Program-made: the position numbers and the translations under genes
Assembly (NCBI RefSeq): GCF_051380735.1
Contig: NZ_JBNYXQ010000010.1
Coordinates: forward strand, 112,788 to 176,787
Direction: 5' to 3'
Origin: Janthinobacterium sp051380735
GTDB lineage: Bacteria > Pseudomonadota > Gammaproteobacteria > Burkholderiales > Burkholderiaceae_D
DNA: 64,000 nt
The notes under the pieces: generated by a model
Seen by the model: the letters and a program-made list of their open reading frames with translations, nothing else
What the model was told of the DNA's origin: nothing
Database searches by the model: none
In this document: piece by piece, positions 51,891 to 61,011 of the stretch
Layout: each line of letters begins with the position of its first letter
Numbering within the stretch: the stretch's first letter is position 1

Positions 51891-53048
51891 ATGAAGTTCA
51901 AACAGAAATTGCTCGTGGCAAGTTTGGTGTTGGGTTTCTCGCAAGCGGCCGTGGCAGCCGACCCCATCAAGATCGGCGTGTCCGGTCCGTTCACCGGCGG
52001 CTCGGCGCCGATGGGCGTGTCGATGCGTGACGGCGTGAAGCTGGCCGTGGCGGAAATCAATGCCAAGGGCGGCGTGCTGGGCCGTTCGCTGTTGCTGATC
52101 GAACGCGACGACGAAGCCAAGAACGAACGCGGCGTGCAGATCGCCCAGGAACTGATCAACAAGGAAAAAGTCGCCGCCACCGTTGGCTATATCAACACCG
52201 GCGTGGCGCTGGCCTCGCAGCGCTTCTACCAGGAAGCCAAGATTCCCGTGATGAACAATGTGGCTACCGGCTCCATCATCACAAGGCAATTTGCCGATCA
52301 GCCTGAAAACTATATCTTCCGCAACGCCGCCAGTGACCAGATCCAGTCGCACATGATCGTCGAGGAAGCCGTCACGCGCCGCAATTTCAAGAAAGTGGCG
52401 ATCCTGGCCGACTCCACCAACTACGGCCAGTTGGGTCGCGAAGACCTGGAAAAAGCGCTCGACAAAAAAGGCCTGAAGGCGGTGGTGGTCGAGAAATACA
52501 ATATCAAGGACGTCGACATGACGGCCCAGCTGTTGAAGGCGAAACAGGCCGGCGCGGAAGTGGTGCTGACCTACGGCATTGGCCCGGAACTGGCGCAGAT
52601 CGCCAACGGCATGGAAAAACTGGGCTGGAAAGTGCCGCTGATCGGCAGCTGGACCCTGGCCATGGGCAACTTCATCGACAATGCCGGCAAGAACGGCAAC
52701 GGCACGCGCATGCCGCAAACCTTTATCCAGGATGCCAGCACACCCAAGCGCAAAGCCTTTATCGATGCCTATGTAGCCACCTACAAGCCGTCCGGCGGGC
52801 GCATGCCGTCGGCCGTGTCGGCTGCGCAAGGCTACGATTCCATCTACCTGCTGGCGGCCGCCTTCAAGCAGGCAGGCGGTACGGACGGCCCGAAAGTGCG
52901 CGCCGCACTGGAAAACCTGACGGAAAAAGTGGAAGGAGCTGTCACTACCTACAATAAACCGTTCAGCAAGACCGACCATGAGGCGATCACCGCCGACCTG
53001 ACCGTATTTGGCGAAGTCAAGGATGGCAAGGTCGTCCAGGCGAAATAA
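51891..53048 (+). CDS. livK: Branched-chain amino-acid ABC transporter, periplasmic binding protein
   Basis: 385 residues from ATG 51891, six bases after GGAG (ATG 51885 lies too close to it). The signal peptide MKFKQKLLVASLVLGFSQAAVA is followed by the Leu/Ile/Val-binding fold: IKIGVSGPFTGGSAPMGVSMRDGVKLAVAEINAKGG, ERDDEAKNERGVQIAQELI, NYIFRNAASDQIQ and GYDSIYLLAAAFKQAG. It captures branched-chain or related amino acids in the periplasm. First gene of the liv operon, with the permease and ATPase genes following. Confidence 0.93.
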   Translation: MKFKQKLLVASLVLGFSQAAVAADPIKIGVSGPFTGGSAPMGVSMRDGVKLAVAEINAKGGVLGRSLLLIERDDEAKNERGVQIAQELINKEKVAATVGYINTGVALASQRFYQEAKIPVMNNVATGSIITRQFADQPENYIFRNAASDQIQSHMIVEEAVTRRNFKKVAILADSTNYGQLGREDLEKALDKKGLKAVVVEKYNIKDVDMTAQLLKAKQAGAEVVLTYGIGPELAQIANGMEKLGWKVPLIGSWTLAMGNFIDNAGKNGNGTRMPQTFIQDASTPKRKAFIDAYVATYKPSGGRMPSAVSAAQGYDSIYLLAAAFKQAGGTDGPKVRAALENLTEKVEGAVTTYNKPFSKTDHEAITADLTVFGEVKDGKVVQAK

Positions 53049-53156
53049 GCACACCTCGGCTAGACCTGCCCTGTGGCCAGCCTTGATTGATTCAAGCCTG
53101 GCCATTCGTTTATCGTCCGTCGGCAGCTGCCAGGCTGCCGCCACACGGGGAATACC

Positions 53157-54047
53157 ATGGAAATCTTCCTGCAGCTAGTGTTTAGCGGCGTAGCATTGGG
53201 CATGATTTATGCCGTCATCGCCTTCGGTTACCAACTCACCTTTGCCACGTCCGGCACGCTCAATTTCGGCCAGGGCGAATCCCTGATGCTCGGCGCGCTG
53301 GTCGGCCTGTCGCTGGTGGGCAGCATTCACGGCGGCCCCTACATGAGTTATCTGCTGATGATCCCCATCGTGATCGCCTTCGGTGCGCTGCAAGGCGTGT
53401 TCGTCGAGTGGATCGGCGTGCGCCCGGCGATCAAGATCAAGTCCGAATTCGGCTGGATCATGTCGACCATCGCGCTGGCCATCATCTTTAAAAACGTGGC
53501 GGAAAATATCTGGGGCAAGGATGATCTGATGTTTCCCTCGCCGCTCAGTTCCGCGCCGTTCCAGCTGTTTGGCGCCAACGTGCAGCAGATGCAGGTGGCC
53601 GTGATTATCGGCGCGCTGGCCATCATGCTGGCGGTCGAGTTGTTCAACCGCAAGTCGATCTACGGCAAGGCTGTGGTGGCCACCGCCAACGACCGCGATG
53701 CAGCTGGTCTGATGGGCATCAATACCGGCATGGTGATCACGTTTTCGTATGCGCTGTCGTCCGCCACGGCCGCGTTCGCCGGCGTGCTGGTCGCGCCATT
53801 GACCCTGACCGGCGCCACCATGGGCGCTTCGCTGGGCCTGAAAGCGTTCGCGGTGGCCATTATCGGCGGACTGACCTCGGGCATGGGCGCGATAGTCGGC
53901 GGCCTGATCCTGGGCATCGCCGAGACCACCACCGGCTACTACATCTCCACCGGCTTCAAGGAAGTACCGGGCCTGCTGCTGTTATTGCTGGTGCTGGCCA
54001 TCAAGCCGTCCGGCCTGTTCGGCAAAGCCGCGATCAAGAAAGTCTGA
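53157..54047 (+). CDS. livH: Branched-chain amino-acid ABC transporter permease LivH
   Basis: 296 residues with about eight membrane helices. It opens MEIFLQLVFSGVALGMIYAVIAFGYQLTFATSGTLNFGQGESLMLGA, the LivH-type start. The coupling loop is VVATANDRDAAGLMGINTGMVITFSYALSSATAAFAGVL. It ends in GLLLLLLVLAIKPSGLFGKA. With the fused LivM-LivG protein it forms the inner-membrane channel. It starts 108 bp after livK and ends 7 bp before the next gene. Confidence 0.95.
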   Translation: MEIFLQLVFSGVALGMIYAVIAFGYQLTFATSGTLNFGQGESLMLGALVGLSLVGSIHGGPYMSYLLMIPIVIAFGALQGVFVEWIGVRPAIKIKSEFGWIMSTIALAIIFKNVAENIWGKDDLMFPSPLSSAPFQLFGANVQQMQVAVIIGALAIMLAVELFNRKSIYGKAVVATANDRDAAGLMGINTGMVITFSYALSSATAAFAGVLVAPLTLTGATMGASLGLKAFAVAIIGGLTSGMGAIVGGLILGIAETTTGYYISTGFKEVPGLLLLLLVLAIKPSGLFGKAAIKKV

Positions 54048-54054
54048 GGGAACC

Positions 54055-56019
54055 ATGAACAATTTCACCAAGCTGGCACTGTCTGTCGCCGGGCTGGCCG
54101 TGCTCGCGCTGTTTCCGGTCGTCATTCCCAACCCCTATTACATCCATCTGGCCGAGACCATTTTGATCTACGCCATCCTGCTGTTCGGCCTCGATATCGT
54201 GGTCGGCTACACGGGCCAGGTGTCGCTCGGCCACGCCGGCCTGTTCGGTATCGGCTCGTATGCCACCGGCGTGCTGGTGTTCAAGCTGGGCCTGCCATTC
54301 TGGCTGGCCATGCCGGCCAGCATCTTCGGTGCGGCCGTGTTCGGCGCCATCCTGGCCTTGCCGGCCCTGCGCGTGACCGGGCCCTACCTGGCGATGGTGA
54401 CCCTGGCCTTCGGCACCATCGTGCAAATCCTGATCAATGAAATGAGCTTCCTGACGGAAGGCCCGATGGGCATCAAGATCCACAAGCCGTCGATGTTCGG
54501 CCATAAACTGTCGGAGGTCGAGTATTACTATATGGTGGCGGCGCTGATGGTGATCTCGCTGATCGTGGTGCACCGCATCCTGAAATCGAACCTGGGGCGC
54601 GCCTTCGAAGCGCTGCGCGACAGCCCGATCGCGTCCGACTGCATGGGGGTGTCGGTGTACCGCTACAAGGTGTATGCGTTTGTCATCAGCGCCGGTTTCG
54701 CCGGCCTGGCCGGCAGCCTGTATGCGTATTCGGAAGAATATATTTCGCCGAATACCTACAACTTCGAGCTGACGATATTGTTCCTGCTGGCCGTGATCAT
54801 GGGCGGGCGCAAGACGCGTTCCGGTTCATTGATCGGCGCGCTGATTGTCGTGATGCTGCCCAGCCTGCTGTCGGACATCGAACTGTTCCGCAAGATTGCG
54901 GTGGCTGCCGCGGTGCTGGGCGTGATCGGATCCGTCTTTATGCTGGCAAAGAAACGCAACACCGTGCGTGGCGTGATCGTGCCGGTGGTGGCCACCATTG
55001 GCCTGGCCGCGTTTTCTTACAAGCTCGACAATATGGTCGACTGGCGCCTGACCATCTTCGGCCTGATGACCCTGTTTGTCGTGTACTACCTGCAGGACGG
55101 CATCGTTGGTTTCCTGATGAGCTTTGTCGGCAAGGGCCGGCGCCATGTACAGGCCGTGGCCGCCAGCGGCGTGGCGCCATTTGCCCAGCTTGGCCCCGCG
55201 CAAGGTGGCGCTCAAGGTGCGACACTGTTGCGGGTCGACCAGGCCTTGATGCAGTTCGGCGGCCTGAAAGCGCTGAACCAGGTCGACCTGAACGTCACGC
55301 AGGGTTCCGTCCACGGCCTGATCGGGCCGAACGGCTCGGGCAAGAGCACCATGATGAATGTGCTGACCGGTATCTACAAGCCGACCGCCGGCAAGGTGGA
55401 ATTTGCCGGCGCCGTGATTTCCGGACGCACGCCGTCCGAAATCGCCCTCGGTGGCGTGGCGCGGACCTTCCAGAATGTGCAATTGTTCGGCGAAATGACG
55501 GCCACCGAAAACGTGCTGGTGGGCTTGCACAACACGTTTCAGTCGAATGTGCTGGACGTGATGCTGCAAACGCCGCGTTACCGCCGCGAAGAAAAGGCGG
55601 CGCGCGCGCGGGCCGCCAGCATCCTGGAATTCGTCGGCCTGGCGGACCTGGCCAACGAAGAGGCGCGCAACCTGCCGTACGGCAAGCAGCGGCTTCTTGA
55701 AATCGGCCGCGCGCTGGGGCTCAATCCACGCCTGCTGCTGCTCGATGAACCAGCCGCCGGACTCACCGCGCCCGATATCAAGGAGTTGATGGCGATTATC
55801 CGCAAGATCCGCGAGCACGGCATCACCATTATCCTGATCGAGCACCATATGGACGTAGTGATGGCCTTGTCCGACGTGGTGACAGTGCTGGACTTCGGCC
55901 AGAAGATAGCCGAAGGCATCCCGAGTGCGGTGCAGAGCGATCCGAAAGTGATCGAAGCCTACCTGGGCGGCAGCGACGAAACCCTGGCCACCGCCCCACT
56001 GAGAGGAACACCATGCTGA
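54055..56019 (+). CDS. Fused LivM permease-LivG ATPase
   Basis: 654 residues combining two liv proteins. Residues about 1-360 are LivM: AETILIYAILLFGLDIVVGYTGQVSLGHAGLFGIGSYATGV and the coupling loop NLGRAFEALRDSPIASDCMGVSVYRYKVYAFVISAGFAGL. A linker of about 30 residues follows. Residues about 390-640 are the LivG ATPase: Walker A GPNGSGKST at 424-432, Q-loop RTFQNVQLF, signature region NLPYGKQRLLEIGRAL, Walker B LLLLDEPAAGL and the LivG end IAEGIPSAVQSDPKVIEAYLG. Separate genes are the rule in E. coli. The last 7 bp overlap livF. Confidence 0.95.
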   Translation: MNNFTKLALSVAGLAVLALFPVVIPNPYYIHLAETILIYAILLFGLDIVVGYTGQVSLGHAGLFGIGSYATGVLVFKLGLPFWLAMPASIFGAAVFGAILALPALRVTGPYLAMVTLAFGTIVQILINEMSFLTEGPMGIKIHKPSMFGHKLSEVEYYYMVAALMVISLIVVHRILKSNLGRAFEALRDSPIASDCMGVSVYRYKVYAFVISAGFAGLAGSLYAYSEEYISPNTYNFELTILFLLAVIMGGRKTRSGSLIGALIVVMLPSLLSDIELFRKIAVAAAVLGVIGSVFMLAKKRNTVRGVIVPVVATIGLAAFSYKLDNMVDWRLTIFGLMTLFVVYYLQDGIVGFLMSFVGKGRRHVQAVAASGVAPFAQLGPAQGGAQGATLLRVDQALMQFGGLKALNQVDLNVTQGSVHGLIGPNGSGKSTMMNVLTGIYKPTAGKVEFAGAVISGRTPSEIALGGVARTFQNVQLFGEMTATENVLVGLHNTFQSNVLDVMLQTPRYRREEKAARARAASILEFVGLADLANEEARNLPYGKQRLLEIGRALGLNPRLLLLDEPAAGLTAPDIKELMAIIRKIREHGITIILIEHHMDVVMALSDVVTVLDFGQKIAEGIPSAVQSDPKVIEAYLGGSDETLATAPLRGTPC

Positions 56020-56735
56020 CCATTAACAATTTGCACGCCGCCTACGGCAAAGTGGAAGTGCTGCACGGTATTTCCCTGGAAGTGCCGAAAGGCAAGCTGG
56101 TAACCCTGATCGGCTCGAACGGTGCCGGCAAGACCACCACCATGCGCGCCATTTCAGGCATGATCAAACCGAGGTCCGGCAGCGTTACCCTGGGCGGCAA
56201 GGACGTGACGGGCCTCGACTCGCACCGAATCGCGCGCGCCGGCCTGGCCCATTCGCCGGAAGGGCGGCGCGTGTTTGCCTCGATGTCGGTCACCGACAAC
56301 CTGCTGCTGGGCGCCTTTCCCCGCTTTACCAGGGCGCGCCCCAGGGGCGATATCAAGCGCGACCTGGAGAAGGCACTGGAACTGTTTCCGCGCCTGAAAG
56401 AGCGCCAGCACCAGCTGGCCGGCACCTTGTCCGGCGGCGAGCAGCAGATGCTGGCGATGGCGCGCGCCGTGATGCTGAACCCGGAAGTGATTTTGCTGGA
56501 CGAACCGTCGATGGGCCTGGCGCCCATCCTGGTCGAGGAAGTGTTCCGCATTATCACGCGCCTGAAGAGCGAAGGCGTGACCATGCTGCTGGTGGAGCAG
56601 TTCGCCGCCGCCGCCCTGAACGTGGCCGATTACGGCTATGTGCTGGAAAACGGCAGCATTTCGGTACATGGCCCGGCCGAAAGCCTGAAAACCGATCCCA
56701 AGGTGATCGCGGCGTATCTGGGCGGCGGGCATTGA
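56013..56735 (+). CDS. livF: Branched-chain amino-acid ABC transporter ATPase LivF
   Basis: 240 residues from ATG 56013, overlapping the fused permease-ATPase gene by 7 bp. Walker A GSNGAGKTT, signature LSGGEQQMLAMARAVM, Walker B VILLDEPSMGLAPI and switch His region LLVEQFAAAALNVADYGYVLENG are all intact. It forms the ATPase dimer with the LivG domain. Last liv gene. Confidence 0.95.
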   Translation: MLTINNLHAAYGKVEVLHGISLEVPKGKLVTLIGSNGAGKTTTMRAISGMIKPRSGSVTLGGKDVTGLDSHRIARAGLAHSPEGRRVFASMSVTDNLLLGAFPRFTRARPRGDIKRDLEKALELFPRLKERQHQLAGTLSGGEQQMLAMARAVMLNPEVILLDEPSMGLAPILVEEVFRIITRLKSEGVTMLLVEQFAAAALNVADYGYVLENGSISVHGPAESLKTDPKVIAAYLGGGH

Positions 56736-56774
56736 TGCGGGTGACATGCCGCTGGCTTTAGCTTGTTAAATCCT

Positions 56775-56804
56775 CTACACTGCGCGCTCCTTCCCGCAGT
56801 GTAG
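56775..56804. promoter_or_regulatory. 10-bp inverted repeat just upstream of the TonB receptor gene
   Basis: CTACACTGCG (56775-56784) and its exact reverse complement (56795-56804) flank a 10-base loop, ending 10 bp before the ATG at 56815. TACACT within the first arm could be a -10 element. It may be an operator, a terminator of livF without T tract, or an RNA hairpin near the ribosome site. Confidence 0.5.
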
Positions 56805-56814
56805 AAATCTTCCC

Positions 56815-58944
56815 ATGCGCAGCACGCCCCGGTATCGCCCCCTGTTTTTTTTGCTGCTCTCAGGCATGGCCTGCGCCGACGATGGCGCGCTGCAAAAAGT
56901 CGAAGTGTCCGGCGCCAGCGGCACCGCGCAGCGCGAAGCCGACACGGCCGCCAGAATCATCGTTGGCCGCGACGAAATCGGCCAGTATGGCGACAACAGT
57001 CTTGCCGCCGTATTGAAGCGCCAGCCCGGCGTATCAGTGGTCGGCAACGAGGTACGCATGCGCGGCCTCGGCGCCGGCTACACGCAGATCCTGATCAACG
57101 GCGACCCGGCGCCACCGGGTTTTTCCATCGAGGCCATGGCGCCCGAGATGATCGAACGCATCGAGATCATGCGCAGCGCGACGGCCGAATACAGCATGCA
57201 GGCGGTGGCCGGCAGCATCAACCTGGTGCTGCGCAAGGGTGCCAGCCGTCTTGAGCGCGAATGGAAACTGGGCAGTGGCCGGGTCGACCAGCGCTGGAAC
57301 CCGACCGCTTCGCTGCGCCTGGCCGACAAATCGCATGGCTTTGCCTATGCGGTCACGGGCGCGCTGGACCGCACGGCGGATGATACCTCGCCACTCACCA
57401 CCGAGCGCACTGTAGGCCCGCAGGGCCAGGCGCTGGCATTGCGCCGCATGCAGGCGCGCAATGCCTCGTCCGTCAACAAGGCCAGCCTGAGTCCGCGCCT
57501 GAACTGGACGCTGGACAATGGCGACAGCGTCACCTGGCTGACTCTGCTGGACTGGTATCGCACCGGTTTTGACGGCTGCTCGCGTGAAACGCTGGTGCTG
57601 GGGCCTGCCAGCGACTATCCACACAACGCCGTCACTTCGCAGGCCAGCATTTTTTCGGCGCGCAGCGATGCCAGCTGGACGCATTCGTTCGGTACGGCCG
57701 GCAAGCTGACTGCCAGGCTGGCCCTCAACCATAACCGGCGCGACACGGACTACGCGTTCCAGGGCAGTGGCAGCGATGAAGTAGCGCTGCTGCTGCGCGC
57801 CGTGGTGTCGAACGCCATCGACGACAGCGTCACCAGCAGTGGCAAATACCTGGCGCGGCTGGGGGCAGGTCATGCCCTGAGCGTGGGCTGGGATGGCAGC
57901 GCTATCCGCCGCAGCGAAGCGCGCCACCAGCGCGACAGTTTCCTTGCCGGTGGCCAGCCGTATGCGCTTGATGAAGACTATGTTGCCAACGTCGGCCGCC
58001 TGGCCATCTTCGCGCAGGATGAATGGGACATGACGCAGCAACTGCAGCTGTACGCAGGCATGCGCTGGGAGGGCCTGCGCACCGCCACCGAAGGACGCAC
58101 CCTGCCGCAGGTGCGTACGGAGTCTAGCGTGTGGAGCCCGGTGTTGCAAATGCTGTGGAAGCTGCCCGGCACCGCGCGCGACCAGGTGCGCCTGGCGCTG
58201 GCCCGTACCTACAAGGCGCCCGCCACGCGCAACCTGGTGCCGCGCCGTTATACCGTCAACAATGCCAACAGCGCAACCAATCCCGACTTCCAGGGCAACC
58301 CTGCGCTGCGTCCGGAACTGGCGTGGGGACTCGATGCGGCCTATGAACATTATTTCGGCAAAAGCGGCGTGGCCAGCGTGTCGTCATTCGTGCGCCGCAT
58401 CAGCGACGTGACCGTGCAACAGCTGGCCTTGCAGAACGGAGTCTGGATCACCAGTCCGTTCAACAACGGCGTGGCGCTGGTGCGCGGTATCGAGATGGAC
58501 CTGAAGTTACCCTTGCGTACCTGGTTTGCTGCGGCACCCGAGATAGACCTGCGCGCCAACGCGGCACGCAACTGGTCGAGCGTCGAGGCGGTGCCTGGGC
58601 CAGGCAACCGGCTGGCCAGCCAGGTACCGGCCACCGTCAACCTGGGCCTGGACTACCGGCTGTCGCCCTTGACGAGCATGGGCGGCAACCTGAACGTGCA
58701 GACGGCTGGCTGGGCGCGGCAGGATGCGCAGGCCGGCACTTACACCAGTGTGCGCCGCACGCTTGATGCCTATGCACTGTGGCAGCCCGATGGCAACACG
58801 CGTGTAAGGCTGTCGCTGGCCAATTTGCTGCATCAGCAGCAGGTGCAGGGCTTGTCGTATGCCGATGCGGATGGTCGCCGCGACAGCATGACGGCGACAC
58901 CAGGCAGCCTGTCGCTGCGGCTGATGCTCGAGCGCAATCTGTAG
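56815..58944 (+). CDS. TonB-dependent outer-membrane receptor
   Basis: 709 residues. The signal peptide ends at about residue 21 (MACA). QKVEVSG starts the plug; LAAVLKRQPGVSVVGNEVRMRGLGAGYTQILINGDPAPPGFSIEAMAPEMIERIEIMRSATAEYSMQAVAGSINLVLRKG is the TonB-dependent plug domain. The rest is a beta barrel with alternating strands, ending SLRLMLERNL, whose last residues suit recognition by the Bam complex. No TonB, siderophore or heme genes are nearby, so the ligand is unknown. It lies 79 bp after livF on the same strand. Confidence 0.9.
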   Translation: MRSTPRYRPLFFLLLSGMACADDGALQKVEVSGASGTAQREADTAARIIVGRDEIGQYGDNSLAAVLKRQPGVSVVGNEVRMRGLGAGYTQILINGDPAPPGFSIEAMAPEMIERIEIMRSATAEYSMQAVAGSINLVLRKGASRLEREWKLGSGRVDQRWNPTASLRLADKSHGFAYAVTGALDRTADDTSPLTTERTVGPQGQALALRRMQARNASSVNKASLSPRLNWTLDNGDSVTWLTLLDWYRTGFDGCSRETLVLGPASDYPHNAVTSQASIFSARSDASWTHSFGTAGKLTARLALNHNRRDTDYAFQGSGSDEVALLLRAVVSNAIDDSVTSSGKYLARLGAGHALSVGWDGSAIRRSEARHQRDSFLAGGQPYALDEDYVANVGRLAIFAQDEWDMTQQLQLYAGMRWEGLRTATEGRTLPQVRTESSVWSPVLQMLWKLPGTARDQVRLALARTYKAPATRNLVPRRYTVNNANSATNPDFQGNPALRPELAWGLDAAYEHYFGKSGVASVSSFVRRISDVTVQQLALQNGVWITSPFNNGVALVRGIEMDLKLPLRTWFAAAPEIDLRANAARNWSSVEAVPGPGNRLASQVPATVNLGLDYRLSPLTSMGGNLNVQTAGWARQDAQAGTYTSVRRTLDAYALWQPDGNTRVRLSLANLLHQQQVQGLSYADADGRRDSMTATPGSLSLRLMLERNL

Positions 58945-58946
58945 CG

Positions 58947-59267
58947 TCAGTGCCTGGTGGGTTTATCCTGCTGCACCAGGATAAACGGGCTGACGACGAC
59001 TGCCCACAGCGAGGCATCGGCCGTCTGCCAGGCCAGTGCCTGCTGGTCCGATACCTTGGCCAGCTGGCCATCGGCCATCCACTGGGTAATGGTCGATTTG
59101 TCGTCGTGCGAGATGCGTACGGCGACCTCGACCAGGTCGAGCTCGTTGGCGATCCACACCACATTGCCTTGCGCAAAATGCTTTTCCAGCTCGCGCCAGG
59201 GCAGTCGGGCTGTTTCGCTGTTGACTTTGAGGCGCAGGTCGGTGTCTTTTTCAGGGTTGGTTTGCAT
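58947..59267 (-). CDS. DUF2288-family protein
   Basis: 106 residues from ATG 59267. The run LPWRELEKHFAQGNVVWIANELDLVEVAVRISHDD and the C-terminal ALAWQTADASLWAVVVSPFILVQQDKP match DUF2288. Members are small cytosolic proteins of unknown role. It is convergent with the TonB receptor gene with only 2 bp between the stops. The gene sits alone between the receptor and the toxin gene. Confidence 0.85.
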   Translation of the reverse strand: MQTNPEKDTDLRLKVNSETARLPWRELEKHFAQGNVVWIANELDLVEVAVRISHDDKSTITQWMADGQLAKVSDQQALAWQTADASLWAVVVSPFILVQQDKPTRH

Positions 59268-59304
59268 GCGAATAATCTGGTGTTGATGAGAAAATGCTGG
59301 CCCG

Positions 59305-59991
59305 CTAGATGGTTTCGATCTTTGGTGCGGGCATACCCTGCCATGTTAGCCGATAGGTCGGGCCTTTGCGAACATTGCCCACCAGGGCGGGGCGAAAACA
59401 GGCCAGGTTGGTGCCTGCTGCGCGCCGCGTGCTGGGGAAAATCACGCCCATCGAGCCTGCGTCCAGCAGCTTGGCGGCCAGTTCCTGCGAGGCAATATAG
59501 CTGGCCGGATCCAGGCAAGCCTTGAAACGCGGCTGGCCGCGCAGGTCGTGGAAGGTGGCGGAAAAATCGGCCAGCAGCGACTGGTAGCTGACGCTGTCGG
59601 TGAAATAGTCGATCTCCTGGTATTCCACCGTCTTGTGGAAAACAATCTCGGCCAGTGCTGTTTCCATATCGAAGGCGCAATACCAGGCGCCCCGTTCGCT
59701 GTCGTTGAAACGCGCCCCTTCCGGCCGCGCATAGGTAAAGGCGGCATTGATGATGCGAAAGTTTGGCACGCCAAACACCAGTTCGTCCACCCCTATGCCC
59801 GGCGTGCCGCCGTACTCGGCGATCAGGCGTGCATTGGTGGCGTTGTCGAGTTCGAACAGTTCGGCCAGGTGATCATTATCCTCGGCCAGTGGCGCCAGCA
59901 CCGAGTCTTCCATGTCGGCAAAGCGCGAGGGGATCAGGCGGCAGGTATCGACCTGCCGCAGCGGCGAGCACGGCGGCAGGCCGCCAGGCAT
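59305..59991 (-). CDS. RES-domain toxin of an Xre-RES pair
   Basis: 228 residues from ATG 59991 (MPGGLPPCSPLRQVDTCRLIPSRF); GTG 60003 is an in-frame alternative. The RES fold is shown by CRLIPSRF, YARPEGARFNDSERGAWYCAFDMETALAEIVFHKT (Arg, Tyr and Glu of the active site) and the C-terminal STRRAAGTNLACFRPALVGNV. RES toxins degrade or modify NAD+ (some ADP-ribosylate targets) and stop growth. The start lies just after the antitoxin stop at 60006, or overlaps it if GTG 60003 is used, so the two are coupled. Confidence 0.9.
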   Translation of the reverse strand: MPGGLPPCSPLRQVDTCRLIPSRFADMEDSVLAPLAEDNDHLAELFELDNATNARLIAEYGGTPGIGVDELVFGVPNFRIINAAFTYARPEGARFNDSERGAWYCAFDMETALAEIVFHKTVEYQEIDYFTDSVSYQSLLADFSATFHDLRGQPRFKACLDPASYIASQELAAKLLDAGSMGVIFPSTRRAAGTNLACFRPALVGNVRKGPTYRLTWQGMPAPKIETI

Positions 59992-60005
59992 GGCGCGCGC
60001 CACCG

Positions 60006-60443
60006 TTACAACCCACCGCGCCGCGCGTCGAGCAGCTTCCTGACAGTCTGCATGGCCAGCAGACCGCCGGCCAGCATCTGCGACAAGGGCGTGCGCCCGC
60101 CAAAGATGGCGTTTTTGTTCGGCAGGCTGACCCATTCGTCGGCCAGCTGGTCGCCATACAAAATGTGCAGCGCCTTGTAGATGCCAAGCAGGTAGGAAAT
60201 GCGCGTGATGCGGTCCACTTCCAGCAGCCGGTCCGGGTTCTTTTTCCATTCATACCAGGCACTGCTCGACAAACCGCCCAGCAACTCGCGCGCATCGTCG
60301 TCGCGCAGCTTCCAGGCAGCGGCCAGCCTGAAAAAACCTTTCAGCGCCGCCTGCGACAAGCGCTCGCGTTCAGCCTTGGCGTTCAGGTCGACCAGCACCG
60401 CCGGTTCGAAGCGGCTCTTGGGATAGGCATAGGCTAAATTCAT
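60006..60443 (-). CDS. Xre/MbcA/ParS-type antitoxin
   Basis: 145 residues from ATG 60443, with AAGGAG upstream. The middle (about 35-95) is the Xre-like helix-turn-helix variant: FFRLAAAWKLRDDDARELLGGLSSSAWYEWKKNP. The C-terminal MbcA/ParS toxin-binding part is LGIYKALHILYGDQLADEWVSLPNKNAIFGGRTPLSQMLAGGL. It neutralises the RES protein and probably represses the pair. Its promoter region (60444-60523) is AT-rich with GGAGTAATATAAGTCC-like near-repeats that could be operators. Confidence 0.9.
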   Translation of the reverse strand: MNLAYAYPKSRFEPAVLVDLNAKAERERLSQAALKGFFRLAAAWKLRDDDARELLGGLSSSAWYEWKKNPDRLLEVDRITRISYLLGIYKALHILYGDQLADEWVSLPNKNAIFGGRTPLSQMLAGGLLAMQTVRKLLDARRGGL

Positions 60444-60523
60444 GATGACTCCTTTTATGGACTTATATTACTCCATTTTAGAGAAATATGTCGCTGCCGT
60501 TCCAGTGTGCACATGAAAAGCTG

Positions 60524-60943
60524 TTATGCGTCAAAAAATACCATTCCCGCATAGGGTTCCGCTTGGCATGCGGCCAGGCGAGCGACCAGGCTGCCCACAT
60601 GTGCTTCCAGCTGATGGCCGTCCGGGTCGAGAAAATACAGCGAATCGCCTGCGCTGCGATTCTGCTGCCATTCCGGCACGCCGGCGGCACGCAAGCGCGC
60701 AGCGAAGCTTGCGAAGTCGGCGGGCTCGATGGAAAAAGCGTAATGTGTATAAGTTTGCCTGGCGCCTGATGCTGTAGCTGCCTGTTCATCCAGCGTCAGG
60801 CACAGCCACAACTCTCCTGCTGACAGATAAGCCCCCCTGTCCCAGCGCGCGCGCAGGCGCAGGGCGAGGGTGCCGTGATAGAAATCCAGGCTGCGATCAA
60901 GGTCGCGTACGGCCAGGGTGAGATGGTTCAAGCCGGTCAGCAT
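60524..60943 (-). CDS. fosA: Fosfomycin resistance thiol transferase FosA
   Basis: 139 residues from ATG 60943. The vicinal-oxygen-chelate fold is shown by MLTGLNHLTLAVRDLDRSLDFYH (metal His7), YTHYAFSIEP (second His) and GDSLYFLDPDGHQLEAHVG (metal Glu). It ends RLAACQAEPYAGMVFFD, the usual FosA end. It adds glutathione to fosfomycin using Mn2+ and K+. Lengths are near-identical to known FosA. It is chromosomal and between recJ and the toxin-antitoxin pair, so most likely intrinsic rather than recently acquired. Confidence 0.93.
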   Translation of the reverse strand: MLTGLNHLTLAVRDLDRSLDFYHGTLALRLRARWDRGAYLSAGELWLCLTLDEQAATASGARQTYTHYAFSIEPADFASFAARLRAAGVPEWQQNRSAGDSLYFLDPDGHQLEAHVGSLVARLAACQAEPYAGMVFFDA

Positions 60944-61011
60944 GGGTGTTTGGCAACTTTCCTTGGCTATTCAACTCAAGCTTGAGATAAGGTAAAAGAC
61001 CGTCGCCGCCA

